Below, one piece after another: positions 1 through 13,578 of a stretch of DNA of 64,000 nucleotides (position 1 is its first letter; every line of letters starts with the position of its first letter). The DNA comes from Odobenus rosmarus divergens (taxonomy: Eukaryota > Chordata > Mammalia > Carnivora > Odobenidae). The stretch covers positions 5,949-69,948 of the forward strand of contig NW_004452130.1 of the NCBI RefSeq assembly GCF_000321225.1, given 5' to 3'. Under the pieces are notes generated by a model, which did no database searches, had not been told where the DNA came from, and worked only from the letters and a program-made list of their open reading frames with translations. The translations under genes were made by a program, and so were the position numbers.

Positions 1-146
1 GGTTAAGCGACTGCCTTCGGCTCAGGTCATGATCCTGGAGTCCTGGGATCGAGTCCCACATCGGGCTCCCTGCTCAGCAGAGAGTCTGCTTCTCCTTCTC
101 ACTCTGCCCCTCCCCCTGCCTGTGCTCTCCTGCTCTCTCTGTCAAA

Positions 147-185
<39 letters not shown>

Positions 186-200
186 AATCTTAAAAAAAAT
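1..200 (+). repeat. CAN-SINE (SINEC), 5' end outside window
   Basis: tRNA-derived carnivore SINE lacking its first ~20 bases because the window starts inside it. The body is followed by a CT-rich segment and an (AAAT)n run at 146-186 that replaces a simple poly(A) tail. Bases 1-102 are identical to 4631-4732 in another SINE, so both belong to one young subfamily. Confidence 0.93.
146..186. repeat. (AAAT)n microsatellite in SINE tail
   Basis: About ten AAAT units expanded from the SINE polyadenylation signal. Likely length-polymorphic. Confidence 0.9.
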
Positions 201-447
201 TAGCTAAGGGTTTAAATCTGTAAACCTATCTATTGTTGCTTGTTTTGTTTTATACAAGTTACTTATATTTACTAGTTCAATTTGGCACAAGGAAGAATTA
301 GCTCTGCCTTCTGTGCCAGAGAAGAGAAAACAGCCATTCTAAGTATATTACAAGCTGTCCAATTTCTGGCTCTGCACACCCTACCATACCTCTCATCCTA
401 TAGATTCTTCTTCACCTAAAAAACTCCATGTTTCAAATATTCAGTGA

Positions 448-609
448 TAAGGCCTAGAAGTAACTGAGTTCTGCATGTGATCAAGGTGTAGAAAGATTCA
501 ACAGAATGTCGCTACTATCCTAAGGATGAGAAAAACCACCTAATCTACAAATCATAATTTTTCTTGACTCCATCAAAGAGGTAAGGTCACAAGGCAGCAA
601 AGGAAACTG
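448..609 (+). repeat. LINE-1 5'-UTR fragment, first copy of a direct repeat
   Basis: This 162-bp block is nearly the same as 1297-1462, starting at TAAGGCCTAGAAG and ending at AAACTG/GAACTG. The second copy continues into a recognisable old LINE-1 5' UTR. This first copy stops abruptly and passes into unrelated sequence. It is either a separate truncated L1 or a local duplication. Confidence 0.7.
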
Positions 610-1069
610 CTCAAGAATTAGCATCAGAGAAACCAGACTCAAGATCCATGTAACAAGAAGGTAATACAAAAGTAATACTAATGTTAGAAGTAATAGGAGT
701 CATAAGAACAGCTATTAAGGGCTTATTTTGTGTCCAATGTTTTAAATAATGATTCCATTAGTTCTTTAATATAACATTTTAAATGGGGAAATATTGGCCT
801 CACTTTGACTAAGAGAATAAACCATCAACGACAGAAGAGAAGTTAGCATTCAAAAACAGTTATGCCCAACACAAATATTCTTGTTCTTTTCAGGACACTC
901 CTTTCTATCTCTCCCTGCCAAGTAAAACTATGTTATGCAGGTCAATTTATGAAATCTCTTTGAAAATTACTTTCCTCTTCCAAATATGAGGATATTATCT
1001 ATATTAAGTGTTGTTTGAGAACAAAATATGAAAACATATTTAATGCCTCATTAAACTATATGTTATTAA
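610..1069. other. Unique AT-rich sequence with a possible MIR relic
   Basis: No gene is seen. A stretch near 720-860 has weak MIR-like structure, but too little to assign. Confidence 0.35.
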
Positions 1070-1250
1070 ATAGCCATTCATCCAATAACATTTACTGAGA
1101 GGCAACTTTGTGGCAGACTCCTTTCTCAGTGTTCTAAGTGTAATAGCAATAAATAAAGCTGGCACAAACTCTGGCCTTCAAGCCATTTTTATTGTAGTAG
1201 GAAGAAACAGACAAGCAAAATAAAAAATCAAAGTGAATGAGTGCTTAGAT
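1070..1250 (-). repeat. LINE-2 relic
   Basis: It reads like the reverse complement of the L2 3' end: catcCAATAACATTTACTGAG, then a 'guanine-rich, aataaataaagctggcac, tctggccttcaagc, gacaagcaaaataaa' order typical of old L2 copies. Diverged and ancient. Confidence 0.6.
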
Positions 1251-1296
1251 CCTTCGATATGAGATCCTCAGTTTGCCTTGAATTGCAACATAGGTC

Positions 1297-2572
1297 TAAG
1301 GCCTAGAAGTAACTGAGTTCTGCATATGATCAAGGTGCAGAAAGATTCCAGAGAATGTTGCTACCATCCATCCTAAGGATGAGAAAAACCACCTAATTTA
1401 CAAATCATAATTTTTCTTGACTCCATCAAAGAGCTAAGGTCACAAGGCAGCAAGGGGAACTGAATTCCAAAGAGTAACAAGTGCCTCCAAGGAGAGCAGA
1501 GATATATGAACTGTTTCACCTTTGACAAGCATGGGAGGAAGAAGCAGTCTCTGCAGAAGTGGGAAAGAATAAATCAGCTACAATTTTAACAAATTTTTAA
1601 AGGCCAAATATGTGCTGGCATATCAATCTAAAATAGATCTAGATGTGGCAATGTTCACAATTACTCAAAAGCTCTTTTCCATGTGTCTCTCCTGAGTATA
1701 TGAGGGGCAAGAGGGAGAGAGGCCTGAGGAGCCTTCCTCAATGGCACAGGCCTCAGGGGAGAAGATCAGCTGCTGATGCTCCATAGGGGCAAACACTTCC
1801 TAGAACCCTGCTCTCAAGCATTAATATTAGTAAATATTAACTAAAAAGAAGCTTAAGCCACTAAGAAAGGTCATCAAAGTCTCTGGTACTCAAGGCACTG
1901 TTGGATAAGTAAAAGCAGAACGGTCTACCTTTAGAAAACTCTCTCTTCCCCCAGGAAGCCAAGTGAAGACCCAGGAATTTTCTTCTTGCTGCTGATAATG
2001 AGGTATTTTGGAAGAAGACAGAAGTCAAAGCCACCTGCTGTGAGGGAAAGGCAAGGAATTTTTGCATGCCCAGGATCCACAACAAGAGCAAGGAAGTACT
2101 GGCTACAATGAGGAAGGGAGTGGAAGAATGCTTAAAGAGCCTAATCTTGAACCCAGGAGGAGCACAAGTCTTACCAAAAGTAGAAGTTGGACCAGAGGAT
2201 TAAGAAAACTTTCCTGCCTGTACCACAAGCTTAACACTGAATCATAAGCAATAGAAGTCTTACTAGAGGAATGTAAAGTGTGTGGGAAAATAAGAATGAC
2301 AATAGTAACAACAAAGCCCAAATCCAGTTCAACCAAGTGACTAGACTGACCCAACCTTACACACTAATGACTTGATGGAAGAAAACGTCTGCCTACTTCC
2401 TGTTATAAATTTCTTGGTACCAACTTTTCATTTATACACAACATTTTGTACTCAATTAAAAATAACTGATATATAAAAAAGCAACAAAAATGATCTATTG
2501 TCAAGAGATAAAGATCTCAGAGATGATCACATGATGGAACTATTCTACAGGGACTTTAAAATATCTATGATC
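1297..2572 (+). repeat. Old LINE-1 (copy A), 5' UTR
   Basis: Non-coding 5' UTR of an old mammalian L1, recognised by conserved blocks: 'caggcctcaggggagaagatcagctgctg' region near 1750, 'aagaaaggtcatca' near 1862, 'ccacaagcttaacactg' near 2222 and 'gggactttaaaat' near 2551, which leads into ORF1. A SINE at 2573 interrupts it. The short ORFs here are chance readings of UTR sequence. Confidence 0.75.
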
Positions 2573-2760
2573 GGGCACCTGGGTGGCTCAGTCGTTAAGC
2601 GTCTGCCTTCAGCTCAGGTCATGATCCCAGGGTCCTGGGATGGAGCCCCGCAGCGGGCTCCCTGCTCAGCGGGAAGCCTGCTTCTCCCTCTCCCACTCCC
2701 CCTGCTTGTGTTCCTTCTCGTGCTGTGTCTCTCTCTGTCAAATAAATAAAATCTTAAAAA
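2573..2760 (+). repeat. CAN-SINE
   Basis: Full-length SINE with the head GGGCACCTGGGTGGCTCAG and an AATAAAATCTTAAAAAA tail. It is inserted in L1 copy A. A short TATGATC lies on both sides, the probable target-site duplication. Confidence 0.95.
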
Positions 2761-2790
2761 ATTATGATCACTACTAAGTTTATAGTATGC

Positions 2791-3243
2791 TGTAGGTTGA
2801 ATTGTGTCCTGCAAATGATATACCAAAGCCCTGAGCCCAGGTACCTGTAAATGTGTCCTTGTTCAGAAATAAGGTTTTAACACTGTTATTATTTAGGTTA
2901 AAGTGAAGTCATAATGGATTAGGGTGGGCTCTAAATTCAATATGGCAGGTATTCTTAAACGTTTAAGAGAAGACACACACACACACACACACACAGGGAC
3001 AATGCCATATGAAAGCAGAGGCAGAGATTAGAGTGATGTATCTACAAAACAAGAAACACCAAGAATTGCCAGCAAATGACAGAAGCTAAAAGAAAGGATT
3101 TCTTCTAGAGACTCCTGAGGAGGCATGGCCTTTCTGTAACCTTGACCTCAAACTTTCAGTCTCCAGAATTGTGACAGAATATATTTGTTTTAAACCACCC
3201 AGTTTGTGGTGATTTGTTACAGAATTCCTAGGGCATTAATATA
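2791..3243 (+). repeat. Solo LTR-like repeat (MaLR/ERVL type)
   Basis: Begins TGTAGGTTGAATTGTGTCC and ends near CATTAATATACA, a TG...CA layout. It contains the familiar block order of this interspersed LTR class: 'gggtgggctct', a (CA)n stretch, 'gaattgccagcaaatgacagaagc', 'ctccagaattgtgac' and 'ccacccagtttgtgg'. The subfamily name is uncertain. It lies inside L1 copy A, between the 5' UTR and ORF1. Confidence 0.6.
2972..2995. repeat. (CA)n microsatellite
   Basis: Twelve CA units within the LTR-like repeat. Confidence 0.95.
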
Positions 3244-3680
3244 CAGTGTAAATGATAATTAACATGCATAAATTGAATACAGAATGGAGAATCTCAGCAG
3301 ACACATGAAAAATGATTTTAAAAAAGTCATTTGAGACTGCTAGGAATAAAAATATCATAGATAAAATATTCCTTCAGTGGGTTTATCAGCAAAATAGAAT
3401 AAAAAAATAAAATACCTTGAAAAGAGTTCAATAGAAATTATCTAAAATGAAGCAAAGAGAAATAAAATCAGAACAAAGAATCCAAGAGGTATAGGTCAAT
3501 ATCAAACATCTGGACCTCATTACATAATTGGAGACCCATAAAGGAGAAGAGGCAAGTCAGAAGAAATATTTCCAAATACAACAGGAGAGAATTTTCAAAA
3601 AGAATGAAAGGTGGAAAGAAAACAACCAAACACAGATTTAAGAAGCTCAAAGAAACAAACATTATTAGTAATAATTTTAT

Positions 3681-3852
3681 GTTTTTAAATATTTTATTTA
3701 TTTGACAGAGAGCACAAGTAGGCACAGTGAGAGGGAGAAGCAGGCTCCCCGCTGACCAGAGGGCAGGATGCCACAGGGCTCAATCCCAGGACCCTGGGAT
3801 CATGACCCAAGCTGAAGACAGATGCTAAACTGACGAAGCCATCCAGGCGCCC
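3681..3852 (-). repeat. CAN-SINE
   Basis: Reverse-strand SINE ending at GGCGCC (3846-3851). ATAATTTTA-like duplications flank it (3670s and 3854-3863). Moderately diverged. Confidence 0.9.
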
Positions 3853-3945
3853 TGATAATTTTAAGAAGCTGTGCATATCACAGTCAAAATGCACAAAAGC
3901 AAACATTAAGAAAAAATTTTAATGGTAATCTGAAGAAAATAAAAA

Positions 3946-3962
3946 ATATATATATATATACA
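3946..3962. repeat. (TA)n microsatellite
   Basis: Short TA run in the ORF1 remnant. Confidence 0.85.
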
Positions 3963-4189
3963 TAGAGGAGCAAAGACAAGACAAACAGTATGACATCTTT
4001 AAAAGTTGAAAGAAAGGAACAAAATAATCTTCCATTACAGAATTCTATATCCAGTGAAAATATCCTTCAAAAATGAAGGTGAAATAAAAATTTCTTCAGA
4101 CTAACAAAAACTGAGATGATTACTGCTAGTAGACCTAATTATAACAAATGTTAAAGGAATTTGTTCAGGGAGAAGGAAATGATATCAGC

Positions 4190-4610
4190 TGTAAATCTGG
4201 GTCTATATAAAGAAAAAAGAGAAATATATACGGTCAAAATGCAGGCACGTATAAGACATATTTTCCTTGTTTTTAATTACTTTAAAGAATGATGGACTGT
4301 CTAAACCAAAGAAGGTAATTGTGTGAATTGTATGTTTTACAACATATGCGCCATCAAGTTGAATAAAAAGGATAGTATAAAGGATAAGATGGAGGGAATG
4401 AAGTATATTGAGTATATTCTAAGATTCTTACATTCTACATGAAGTGGCATGATATCATTTGATGGTTTGCAATGGTAATTTAAAGTCTGTATTTTAATAT
4501 AAACATGTAAAATGTTTTTAAATATGCAATAAGCAGAGATAAATTAATGCATATCAAGTAACAATTAATTTTAAAAAGGCAGAAAGTTAAGATAAAAAAT
4601 AAGTGATGAG
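4190..4610 (+). repeat. LINE-1 copy A inter-ORF spacer
   Basis: Sequence between the ORF1 C-terminus and the ORF2 endonuclease of an old L1. It is placed by its position between the recognised blocks and by weak similarity to the spacer of copy B. Confidence 0.5.
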
Positions 4611-4815
4611 GGCGCCTGGGTGGCTCAGTTGGTTAAGCGACTGCCTTCGGCTCAGGTCATGATCCTGGAGTCCTGGGATCGAGTCCCACATCGGGCTCCC
4701 TGCTCAGCAGAGAGTCTGCTTCTCCTTCTCACCCTCCTCCCTCTCATGCTCTCTGTCTCTCATTCTCTCTCTCAAATAAATAAATAAATAAAATCTTTAA
4801 AAAAAAGATTTAAAA
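4611..4815 (+). repeat. CAN-SINE, young subfamily
   Basis: Full-length SINE with a perfect 17-bp target-site duplication (AAAAAATAAGTGATGAG at 4594-4610 and 4816-4832). It shares 102 identical bases with the SINE at the window start. Confidence 0.97.
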
Positions 4816-4832
4816 AAAAAATAAGTGATGAG

Positions 4833-5332
4833 ACAACAGAAGTCAGATAGCAATGGTAGATTGAAAAACAACCATACTGTACAAAAAGAAATATTAACGG
4901 TCTAATTCACACAATATGAAATGTGTATATATCAACAACAGAACTTTAAAATTCATGAATCAATAAAGGACAGAACTTAAAGGAGTAATAGAAAAAAATC
5001 ATTTCCTTTTGGAAATTTCATCACTCTTAGTATTTGACAAAACAAGTAGACAGTTTCATCAGTAAGAATATATAGGGAATTTGTAACTTAAAATACTAAT
5101 ATTCAATGTTACCTAATTGACATTTATAGTACACTGTACTACAAAAAGAGCAAAATACCTTCTTTTCATGTGCACATGGACTATTCACTTATATTTTGGT
5201 TGATTAAAACAATAAAAAGTCAACAAATTTAAAACAATTGAATTCATTCAAAGTATATTCTCTAACCAAAATGGAATTAAATTAGAACCAATTAACAGAG
5301 AGATCTCTAGAAATTCTCTCAGATTTTGGAAA
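4833..5332 (+). pseudogene. LINE-1 copy A ORF2 endonuclease remnant
   Basis: Decayed endonuclease part of ORF2. Recognised by 'atcaataaaggacagaact' (4959), 'cctaattgacatttatag' (5113) and 'gtgcacatggactattca' (5169), all conserved in old L1 ORF2. No intact frame remains. Confidence 0.75.
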
Positions 5333-5350
5333 CTAAGCAATCTATTTCTA

Positions 5351-5540
5351 TTTTTTTAAAGATTTTTATTTATTTATTTGACAGAGAGAGACAGAGCAAG
5401 AGAGGGAACACAAGCAGGGGGGAGTGGGAGAGGGAGAAGCAGACTCCCTGCTGAGCAGGGAGCCCAACGCCGGGTTCGATCCCAGGACCTCATGATCATG
5501 ACCTGAGCCAAAGTCTTAACGACTGAGCTACCCAGGTACC
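5351..5540 (-). repeat. CAN-SINE
   Basis: Reverse-strand full-length SINE with an 18-bp perfect target-site duplication (CTAAGCAATCTATTTCTA at 5333-5350 and 5541-5558). It is inserted in L1 copy A ORF2. Confidence 0.97.
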
Positions 5541-5558
5541 CTAAGCAATCTATTTCTA

Positions 5559-6083
5559 AGTAATCCATAGATCAAGGAAGAAATTGCCAGGGAAATAGAC
5601 ATCTATTTTAAATTTAGTAAAAAGAAAAACACAACATAACAAACCTTATGGGATGCAACCAAAGCAGTTATTGGTGGGAATTTTATAAAATTAAAGTCTA
5701 TATTAAGAAACAAGAAAGGTCTCAAACCAGTACTTAATACTTCCAATATTAAAAAAAAAAGATTAGCAAAAAAAAAGGAACAAATTAAATCTAAAGCAAA
5801 CGGAAGTAAAGATAAGAGCAGACATCAATTAAAAAAAATACAGACAAGATTTAAATATCAATGTAACTAAAAGAAGTTTATTGAATAATAGGTCAATAAC
5901 ACTGGATAAATCTCTAGCCAGGCTGATCAAGTTAAATAAGAGAGAACACACAAACCACCAATATCAGGAATGAAAGTGGTAATGTTACTACAGAGTCTAC
6001 AGACATTAATCAGACTAAGAAAGGAGTGTTATTACAACTTTATGCCAATATATATCATAATATAGGAAAAATGGGCAGTTTCT
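5559..6083 (+). pseudogene. LINE-1 copy A ORF2, between endonuclease and RT
   Basis: ORF2 continues after the SINE. A recognisable L-W-D-A-T-K-A-V-I-G-G-N-F-I reading lies near 5645-5690, the usual 'LWD..KAV..G.FI' segment, and the 'SLARLIK' / 'TNIRNE' region appears near 5913-5970. It is interrupted at 6084 by the TRAPPC2 retrocopy. Confidence 0.75.
6068..6083. repeat. Target-site duplication, left copy (TRAPPC2 retrocopy)
   Basis: AAAATGGGCAGTTTCT, matching 7591-7606 with one mismatch in 16. This defines the insertion boundary. Confidence 0.93.
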
Positions 6084-7900
<1,817 letters not shown>

Positions 7901-9140
7901 CTGTAAACTGGAATTAAAGAATTACTGAAAAAAAAAAAAGACGGAAACAGATGTAAATGTAGATAGATGAAGAATCCTAATTTCCTTGCCCTACCAAAGT
8001 CTTTCTCTTACTTACATCTCCAGTCTCACCTAGATTTCGCTTTCATGTGTGTTTGTGTGTGTGTTCAGGGAGGGGATGGGAGGGAGCAAGGTGATGTGGA
8101 AGTATTAAAAATACCCAAACGGTTGATACAGTAATTTTTTTCTAGGATCTTTTGGTGCCACTCACACTCATTCTCCGGATATAAAGGTAACTGAGGAAGT
8201 CACTGCTTTCTCAGAAAGTATTTTGAATTTCCTTCAGTTTTTTGAATCATTATGGATCAGAGAATACTTTCAGAATTAATTTTAGCAACTCCTCCCTGAG
8301 AAATTCCTAAAAGCCAAGGCTTTTGACTGAACAAAATAATTATTTCTAAAGACAGACTACCACAATCCATCTTTTGGACAATCCAGCCATCATTTGTACT
8401 GTGAGATCTTAAAGTTGAAAAGGATCAGAGAAATCCTGGGCTTGAGTATTTAATCCAAACATTGAGCATTTCCTTGTCAACTTCCTTAACCTATGGTCTC
8501 TGCTCTGCCTCTGCTCTGATATTACCAGTGGTGGGTTGTTTCTTGCCTTTCTTGGGTTTACCCATTCCACCAGTGAACAGTCATTTTGTTGCTTTTGTTG
8601 TTTTGGTTTTGCTATTTTTCCTTTAGTTTTAATGTTCTATTCTATATTCTTCTGAGTCATACTAATGCAGCCCTTAGGCAGCCAAAGAAGCCGTTTTTGT
8701 TCTGCTTCCACACGATAGCCCATACAACATGGCAAGATCTCAGATTCCTCTGTGAACCACAGGCTTAAGACAGTCCCAATTACTTCTACTATTCTCATAA
8801 TCAGAATTCAAGATCTCTTGCCATCTTTTAAGTTTAAATTGATTTGTTAATATTCTTCTTGTAGATCCATAGCCAGAACTGAACTCCCTTTTGCTGGGCC
8901 TTCTACTGAGTCTGTAAATTCACAGACTTAGTAGTTATATCAAATGATTGATTTCATTTAAAATTCTCCCCTTTCAGTGTGTAGCTTTTAGTCTTTGCCA
9001 TTATTACAAAAACTATGATTTTTAGGTGATGTCATGCTACTGACTATATTATAGGGTATATAAGAATTTTTGCTATGTTGAAAATAATTGGTATTTTTAT
9101 ACATATATTATAATATACCCATCTGTTCAACCCCTTGAAC
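7901..9140. other. Unique AT-rich sequence, no gene seen
   Basis: Contains a short (GT)n at 8047-8064 followed by a G-rich stretch. No recognisable exon or repeat family. Confidence 0.4.
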
Positions 9141-9149
9141 AAGAAGGGA

Positions 9150-9350
9150 GGAAGAAATTACTAACATTAACCAAGCGTCTATTAAGTGCCAGGCACTGCG
9201 CCATAATTTATGCATACATTTTCTCATTCATTCTCAAATTAGCCCTGGAAAGTAAGCATTATCATTTCCATTTTAAATGGGAAAACCAGGCTCAAAGAAT
9301 CTAATTAAACTGCCTAAATTTACACAACTTGTGAGAGAAGAATAAGAATA
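9150..9350 (-). repeat. MIR element
   Basis: Reverse-strand MIR core: 'tctattaagtgccaggcactg', 'ttctcattcattctcaaat', 'attatcatttccattttaaa', then 'aaccaggctcaaagaatc'. An ancient mammal-wide SINE. Confidence 0.75.
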
Positions 9351-12140
9351 TGAATCAATATCTGCTATCATCTCAGCTCAGTGATACATACAATGAAATC
9401 TTCAGAGAACAGCAAGTCAAAACACTCTGAATATATTTTACACTATTATTTATAAAAATGAACCATGTATTAAGATGTTGTGTAATAACACATATGGAAG
9501 AATTTGTGAATTTGTTTTCATGTTATCTAGAACGATATATACTGGCTATTTAATACTCTGTAACAGTTGTAAGAGCTGGGATTCACACATTCTAGTAACC
9601 TAAGGGCGAATGTGGAAGAAGTATTTTATAATGATCAAATTATGAACACCACATATAGATGATTTAATTCATAATATCTTCAAGTTAATTATTATACATT
9701 GTTGAGAATTAAATAATTAAACACCATTGAAACCAGTGGATGTTTGCTCTACAACTGACTTGATATGTGAGTTCAACCCTGTCAGGAATCACATGCCAAA
9801 TGGTATGCAAAGAACTGCAATTTTTCCTGGGTGGGGGGGTCTTGGTATGTGCCCAAGAATACCTCCTTTGTGCTAACCACATACTCTCAGTTCTACCACT
9901 ACCTGATTTTCATCTTAGATAGATAAACCTGTCCTTATTCATGGCTTTGACATTTAAGGATTTTAGTCGCACTTGATTTCTTGGTTCTTACAGGGATGCA
10001 TCTTCACAACACGTGCCCTAGTTCCAGCCTTTAAGATCCAATACTAACAACGTATTCTTTTTTTTTTCCTATGCCTTTCCTTCCCCTTATAACTCCCCTC
10101 TCTTCTTTAGCAAGTCATAACCTATCCATTTTTTTAAACTGACACATCTGACAACATATTCTTGATCATTGCATTGTTCCATAACTCAATACTGGCAATG
10201 ACTGGATGACCAATTTCTGACTCTCTGTCCTCAAAATTCATGTGAGAAAGTTTAGAGAACACTTAGTTCTCTAGAACACTAGTTCAGCTATCCCAAAGAT
10301 TTTTAATTAGCTTCCACACTCTATCCCCACTGAATAACAGCATTGGCTAAAAACATCTTATCTTGTTGGTCTAGTTATTTGATTGATATGTCTTGCCACT
10401 TGTTCTGAAATATGGTATATGTGACCATACAATTTTTGGTACCAAATGAAAATAGCAAAACCATTCCACCAAGGCACATTCACTTATGCACTTTACAATT
10501 TTTGGAAAGAGGTAGACTTCATTTGTAATTCTTACAACAGCATTTGTCTGGACCCCCATGCTTACTATCTAGCCCTCAGGAACTGCATCTGGTAATTGTG
10601 ACCATTCAAAGTCCACAAATCCCACTTTGTACAGGGGAATGGCAAAAACCATGAATGCTTTTGGAAAACCACATGATCATGAGTCTCTAAAAAACCTAGA
10701 GGATCACTGTGTACATCTGTAAAAAAATATTCCATCTAATTATTATGCAGATGATTTTAAGGAAAGTAAGATCAAACTTTAAATGGGATTTCTAGGTCAC
10801 AGGTTAGCTTTTTGATAAATGAACGCTTTTTAACTATTATTACTTGAGGTAAGCAATGGTAAGTAGCTCTTTGTTCCACTTTTTAACAGACACACAAGAA
10901 AATAATCTTCAACCATGATTTATTTCTTTATTGATACCACAAAATTGTGTCTGGTTTCTGAAGAGGTTTAAAGAATTAGGGAGCTGACAAGTGACTCTGG
11001 AAGGTTAATCTCATTACTCTGCACTCTGTCCATATCAGTTTGGCCTCCTGCACAGAAAGGAGGAATTATCTGTTGACAGTTCAGCAGTGATACAAAACAG
11101 TCTGGGAGCATTATCAAGAAAAAGGTAATAATCCACACTCATTTTGCCCAGAACACTAGCATAATCATGATTTTCTTTGAACTTCTAGTACTTAAAGAAA
11201 CATTTAAAGATAAGAAAATATTTCTGGTAATTATGAAAATACAATCTTAACAGGGGTAAAGATGATTTTGCGTGTTGCCATGACTAAATGAAATAATTTA
11301 TGTAAAGTATTTTGAACTGTGTCTGGCCCATAAGCACTTGAAGATTATATATAACTTTCCTAGTGGGTTAACATGAGTATTTGTTTTTCTAATGCATATG
11401 CAACACCTGGGTTGACTCAATCTTTCAGGTGGTCAGCATTTGAAAATATTGCCTCGAGTGCCATGCCCAGTTACCGCACTGCACTCCAGGGGATACCTGA
11501 AATGTAACATGGGCTCTGTGTCTGTACCTTCCATTGCACAATTTGAATGCAACAATTAGAATCAAAAAGTAACTAACAGGGTAGGGCTTTTCCAACACAG
11601 TGTCTCAGTAGAGGAGAGTCAGATCACATAATGATTGAGTATAGGATCTCTAGCTACTGCAGGCTCTGAAACCTAGGAAAAGTAATGTATGCTTTCTTAG
11701 TCCAGTTTTCTGGGGGGTTTGTATATAACAAGAATGTTCTTATGAGTTTTAATGTGATCACGTGTATAAAGCATTTAGATCTTGGAGAATGTCCAGTGAT
11801 GTAGGGCTCAGGTTACAGTTCCAGCCTGTGAAAGCACAGGAATCTGATGACCAGGTAGGTGTGCCAGGCCTTCATCACTGCACCTCCTATCCCCTCCTTC
11901 CATCCTCACCCCCCACACACACCACATTCCCAGTATGGCATCCTGGGCTTTGCTCCTTGGCTACCGGGAAATTCAACAAATCCACTTTAGAAAACATTGA
12001 AAGGAAAGAGAAGTTGTAGCTTCCTTCTCTGTGTGATACCATCCTGTCTTCATCTAGGGTTGTCATCTGCATCACTGTCATCATTTGCTTTCCACTGAAT
12101 CATTTTGGTTCTTCCTAGAAGGCTCTTACCCAGTGATTTA
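9351..12140. other. Unique sequence, no gene seen
   Basis: AT-rich with no recognised coding exon. Short open frames near 10371-10559 (-) and 11762-12019 (+) show no family signature. A possible MIR relic lies at 11600-11720. Confidence 0.4.
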
Positions 12141-12158
12141 GTTTCCTTTCCTCCACAG

Positions 12159-12230
12159 GTACTTACCGTCACACTGTTTCCCCATTAATTCAGTTATGGT
12201 CCTTACACAGAGTCTTCTTTATTCATTAAG
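12159..12230 (+). other. Exon-like stretch between consensus splice sites (speculative)
   Basis: A pyrimidine tract and acceptor (GTTTCCTTTCCTCCACAG, 12141-12158) precede 72 bases that end in AAG before GTAAGG (12231). One frame is open through the stretch. I do not recognise the peptide. It could equally be chance. Confidence 0.15.
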
Positions 12231-12529
12231 GTAAGGCCTCAGCTTTAACAATTATTGGTCCAGTTCAATTTATTTCCAAACTGAAGCCAAAAAAATGAGG
12301 TTGAAAAGCAAATATATCTACAAATGCAGTTTGGATCACATACTATACTGATAATGTAAAGCTTTTTATTCTATTTTATATCAATTTGTATCTTCCATTT
12401 GACTCACATTATATGCGTATAGAAAAACTCCACAATATATTAAATTGCATAAAGTTGGTGAGAAGGGGATTTTATTCTGTATCTGGCCTTCGCTTTGTCA
12501 CTGAAACCTTATATTCCACATTTTCTCAT

Positions 12530-12645
12530 TTAATTATTTAACAAAAAAATGTATTGAACAAATATTCATATAAGGGACTACGATATGGTCGGGGAGGGGA
12601 GGGAATATGAACAAGTCATGGGCTCTACTCTTTTACATTTCACAG
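12530..12645 (-). repeat. LINE-2 relic
   Basis: Short L2-like stretch: 'tgtattgaacaaatattcata' followed by 'gaacaagtcatgggctctactct'. Diverged. Confidence 0.4.
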
Positions 12646-13094
12646 TCCCAGGGACTAGCTATGACTTATAAAGTCTAAGAATTCCCCTTTCCTTTCTAAT
12701 TGCTTTAAAGTCAATTTATAAATATATTTTGAATATTGACTAGTTCCCAATAAAAATAAAAACTCCAAGCATCACAGACTACCAAAGTTGAATGTTGTTT
12801 GTTGTTGGGTTTTTTTTTTTTGTTTGCTTTGTTGTTGTTTTTTTTTACCAGTTCCCATTTCTTATTCTCACCCATAATTCTACCTCACAAAGGAAGGATA
12901 TCCATAGAAAGGAGGGATCTCCTGGGATTTATAAAGGATGAATAGGAAAAAGGATATCCTAAGGAATTCTACCTAACAAGGTTGAATGTCCAGTTGAAAA
13001 GTTTATATCATATACAAATATTATAGTTTTATATTTTGTTCTTTGGCTAACCAAAAATCACATATTCACATGATGTAAAGGTTATTAAGGAAAA

Positions 13095-13265
13095 AGGCAA
13101 GACATGGAGTCATATATAACAGAATATAAATCTCAGCTGGACTCCTAATTAGCTCTATATTTGGACAAGTTTTCAAACTTTTACGGTCTTAGTTTCTTTG
13201 CTGTTTCATTGAGAATAATAATACTCTATGTACAACCAGATTTTGAGTTCTAAATGAAAAATATG
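13095..13265 (+). repeat. MIR element
   Basis: Forward MIR blocks in order: 'aaatctcagctggactcctaattagctctat', 'ggacaagttttcaaac' and 'cttagtttctttgctgtttcattgagaataataata'. Confidence 0.6.
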
Positions 13266-13373
13266 ATTTGATACAAACATTAAGTATTCAAAGAATATTA
13301 GGTCCCACCAAGTAGGGGCTTCTAAAAATGATCCACTGATATAGAAATATTTTCAGTACATTATTCATTACTT

Positions 13374-13578
13374 TTTTTTAATGTTTTTTTTTTTTTTTGG
13401 AAGATTTTATTTGACAGAGAGACACAGCCAAAGAGGGAACACAAGCAGGGCAAGTGGGAGAGGGAGAAGCATGCTTCCTGCGGAGCAGGGAGCCTGATGC
13501 GGGGCTTGATCCCAGGACCCTGGGATCATGACCTGAGCCGAAGGCAGACGCCTAAGGACTGAGCCACCCAGGCACTCC
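13374..13578 (-). repeat. CAN-SINE
   Basis: Reverse-strand SINE with a perfect 17-bp target-site duplication (TACATTATTCATTACTT at 13357-13373 and 13579-13595). The tail holds two T runs separated by AATG, suggesting tail mutation. Confidence 0.96.

Larger units (their letters stand above)
3250..4190 (+). pseudogene. LINE-1 copy A ORF1 remnant
   Basis: Decayed ORF1 (RNA-binding chaperone) of L1 copy A. Translated pieces include the region around 'GVPIKEKR' (3530) and the C-terminal motif order 'FKNEGEIKI...' (4060-4110), matching the conserved ORF1p C-terminus in which a K-L-S-F segment is followed by E-G-E-I-K and a T-T-R-P-A-L-like run. There are many stops and frameshifts. A reverse SINE splits it at 3681-3852. 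No function is expected. Confidence 0.7.

Noticed and set aside
2791..3243. Possible paired LTRs of one provirus with 33309-33690
   Set aside because: Both belong to a common dispersed LTR class but are 30 kb apart with unrelated sequence between them and no internal retroviral genes linked to them, so solo LTRs are more likely.
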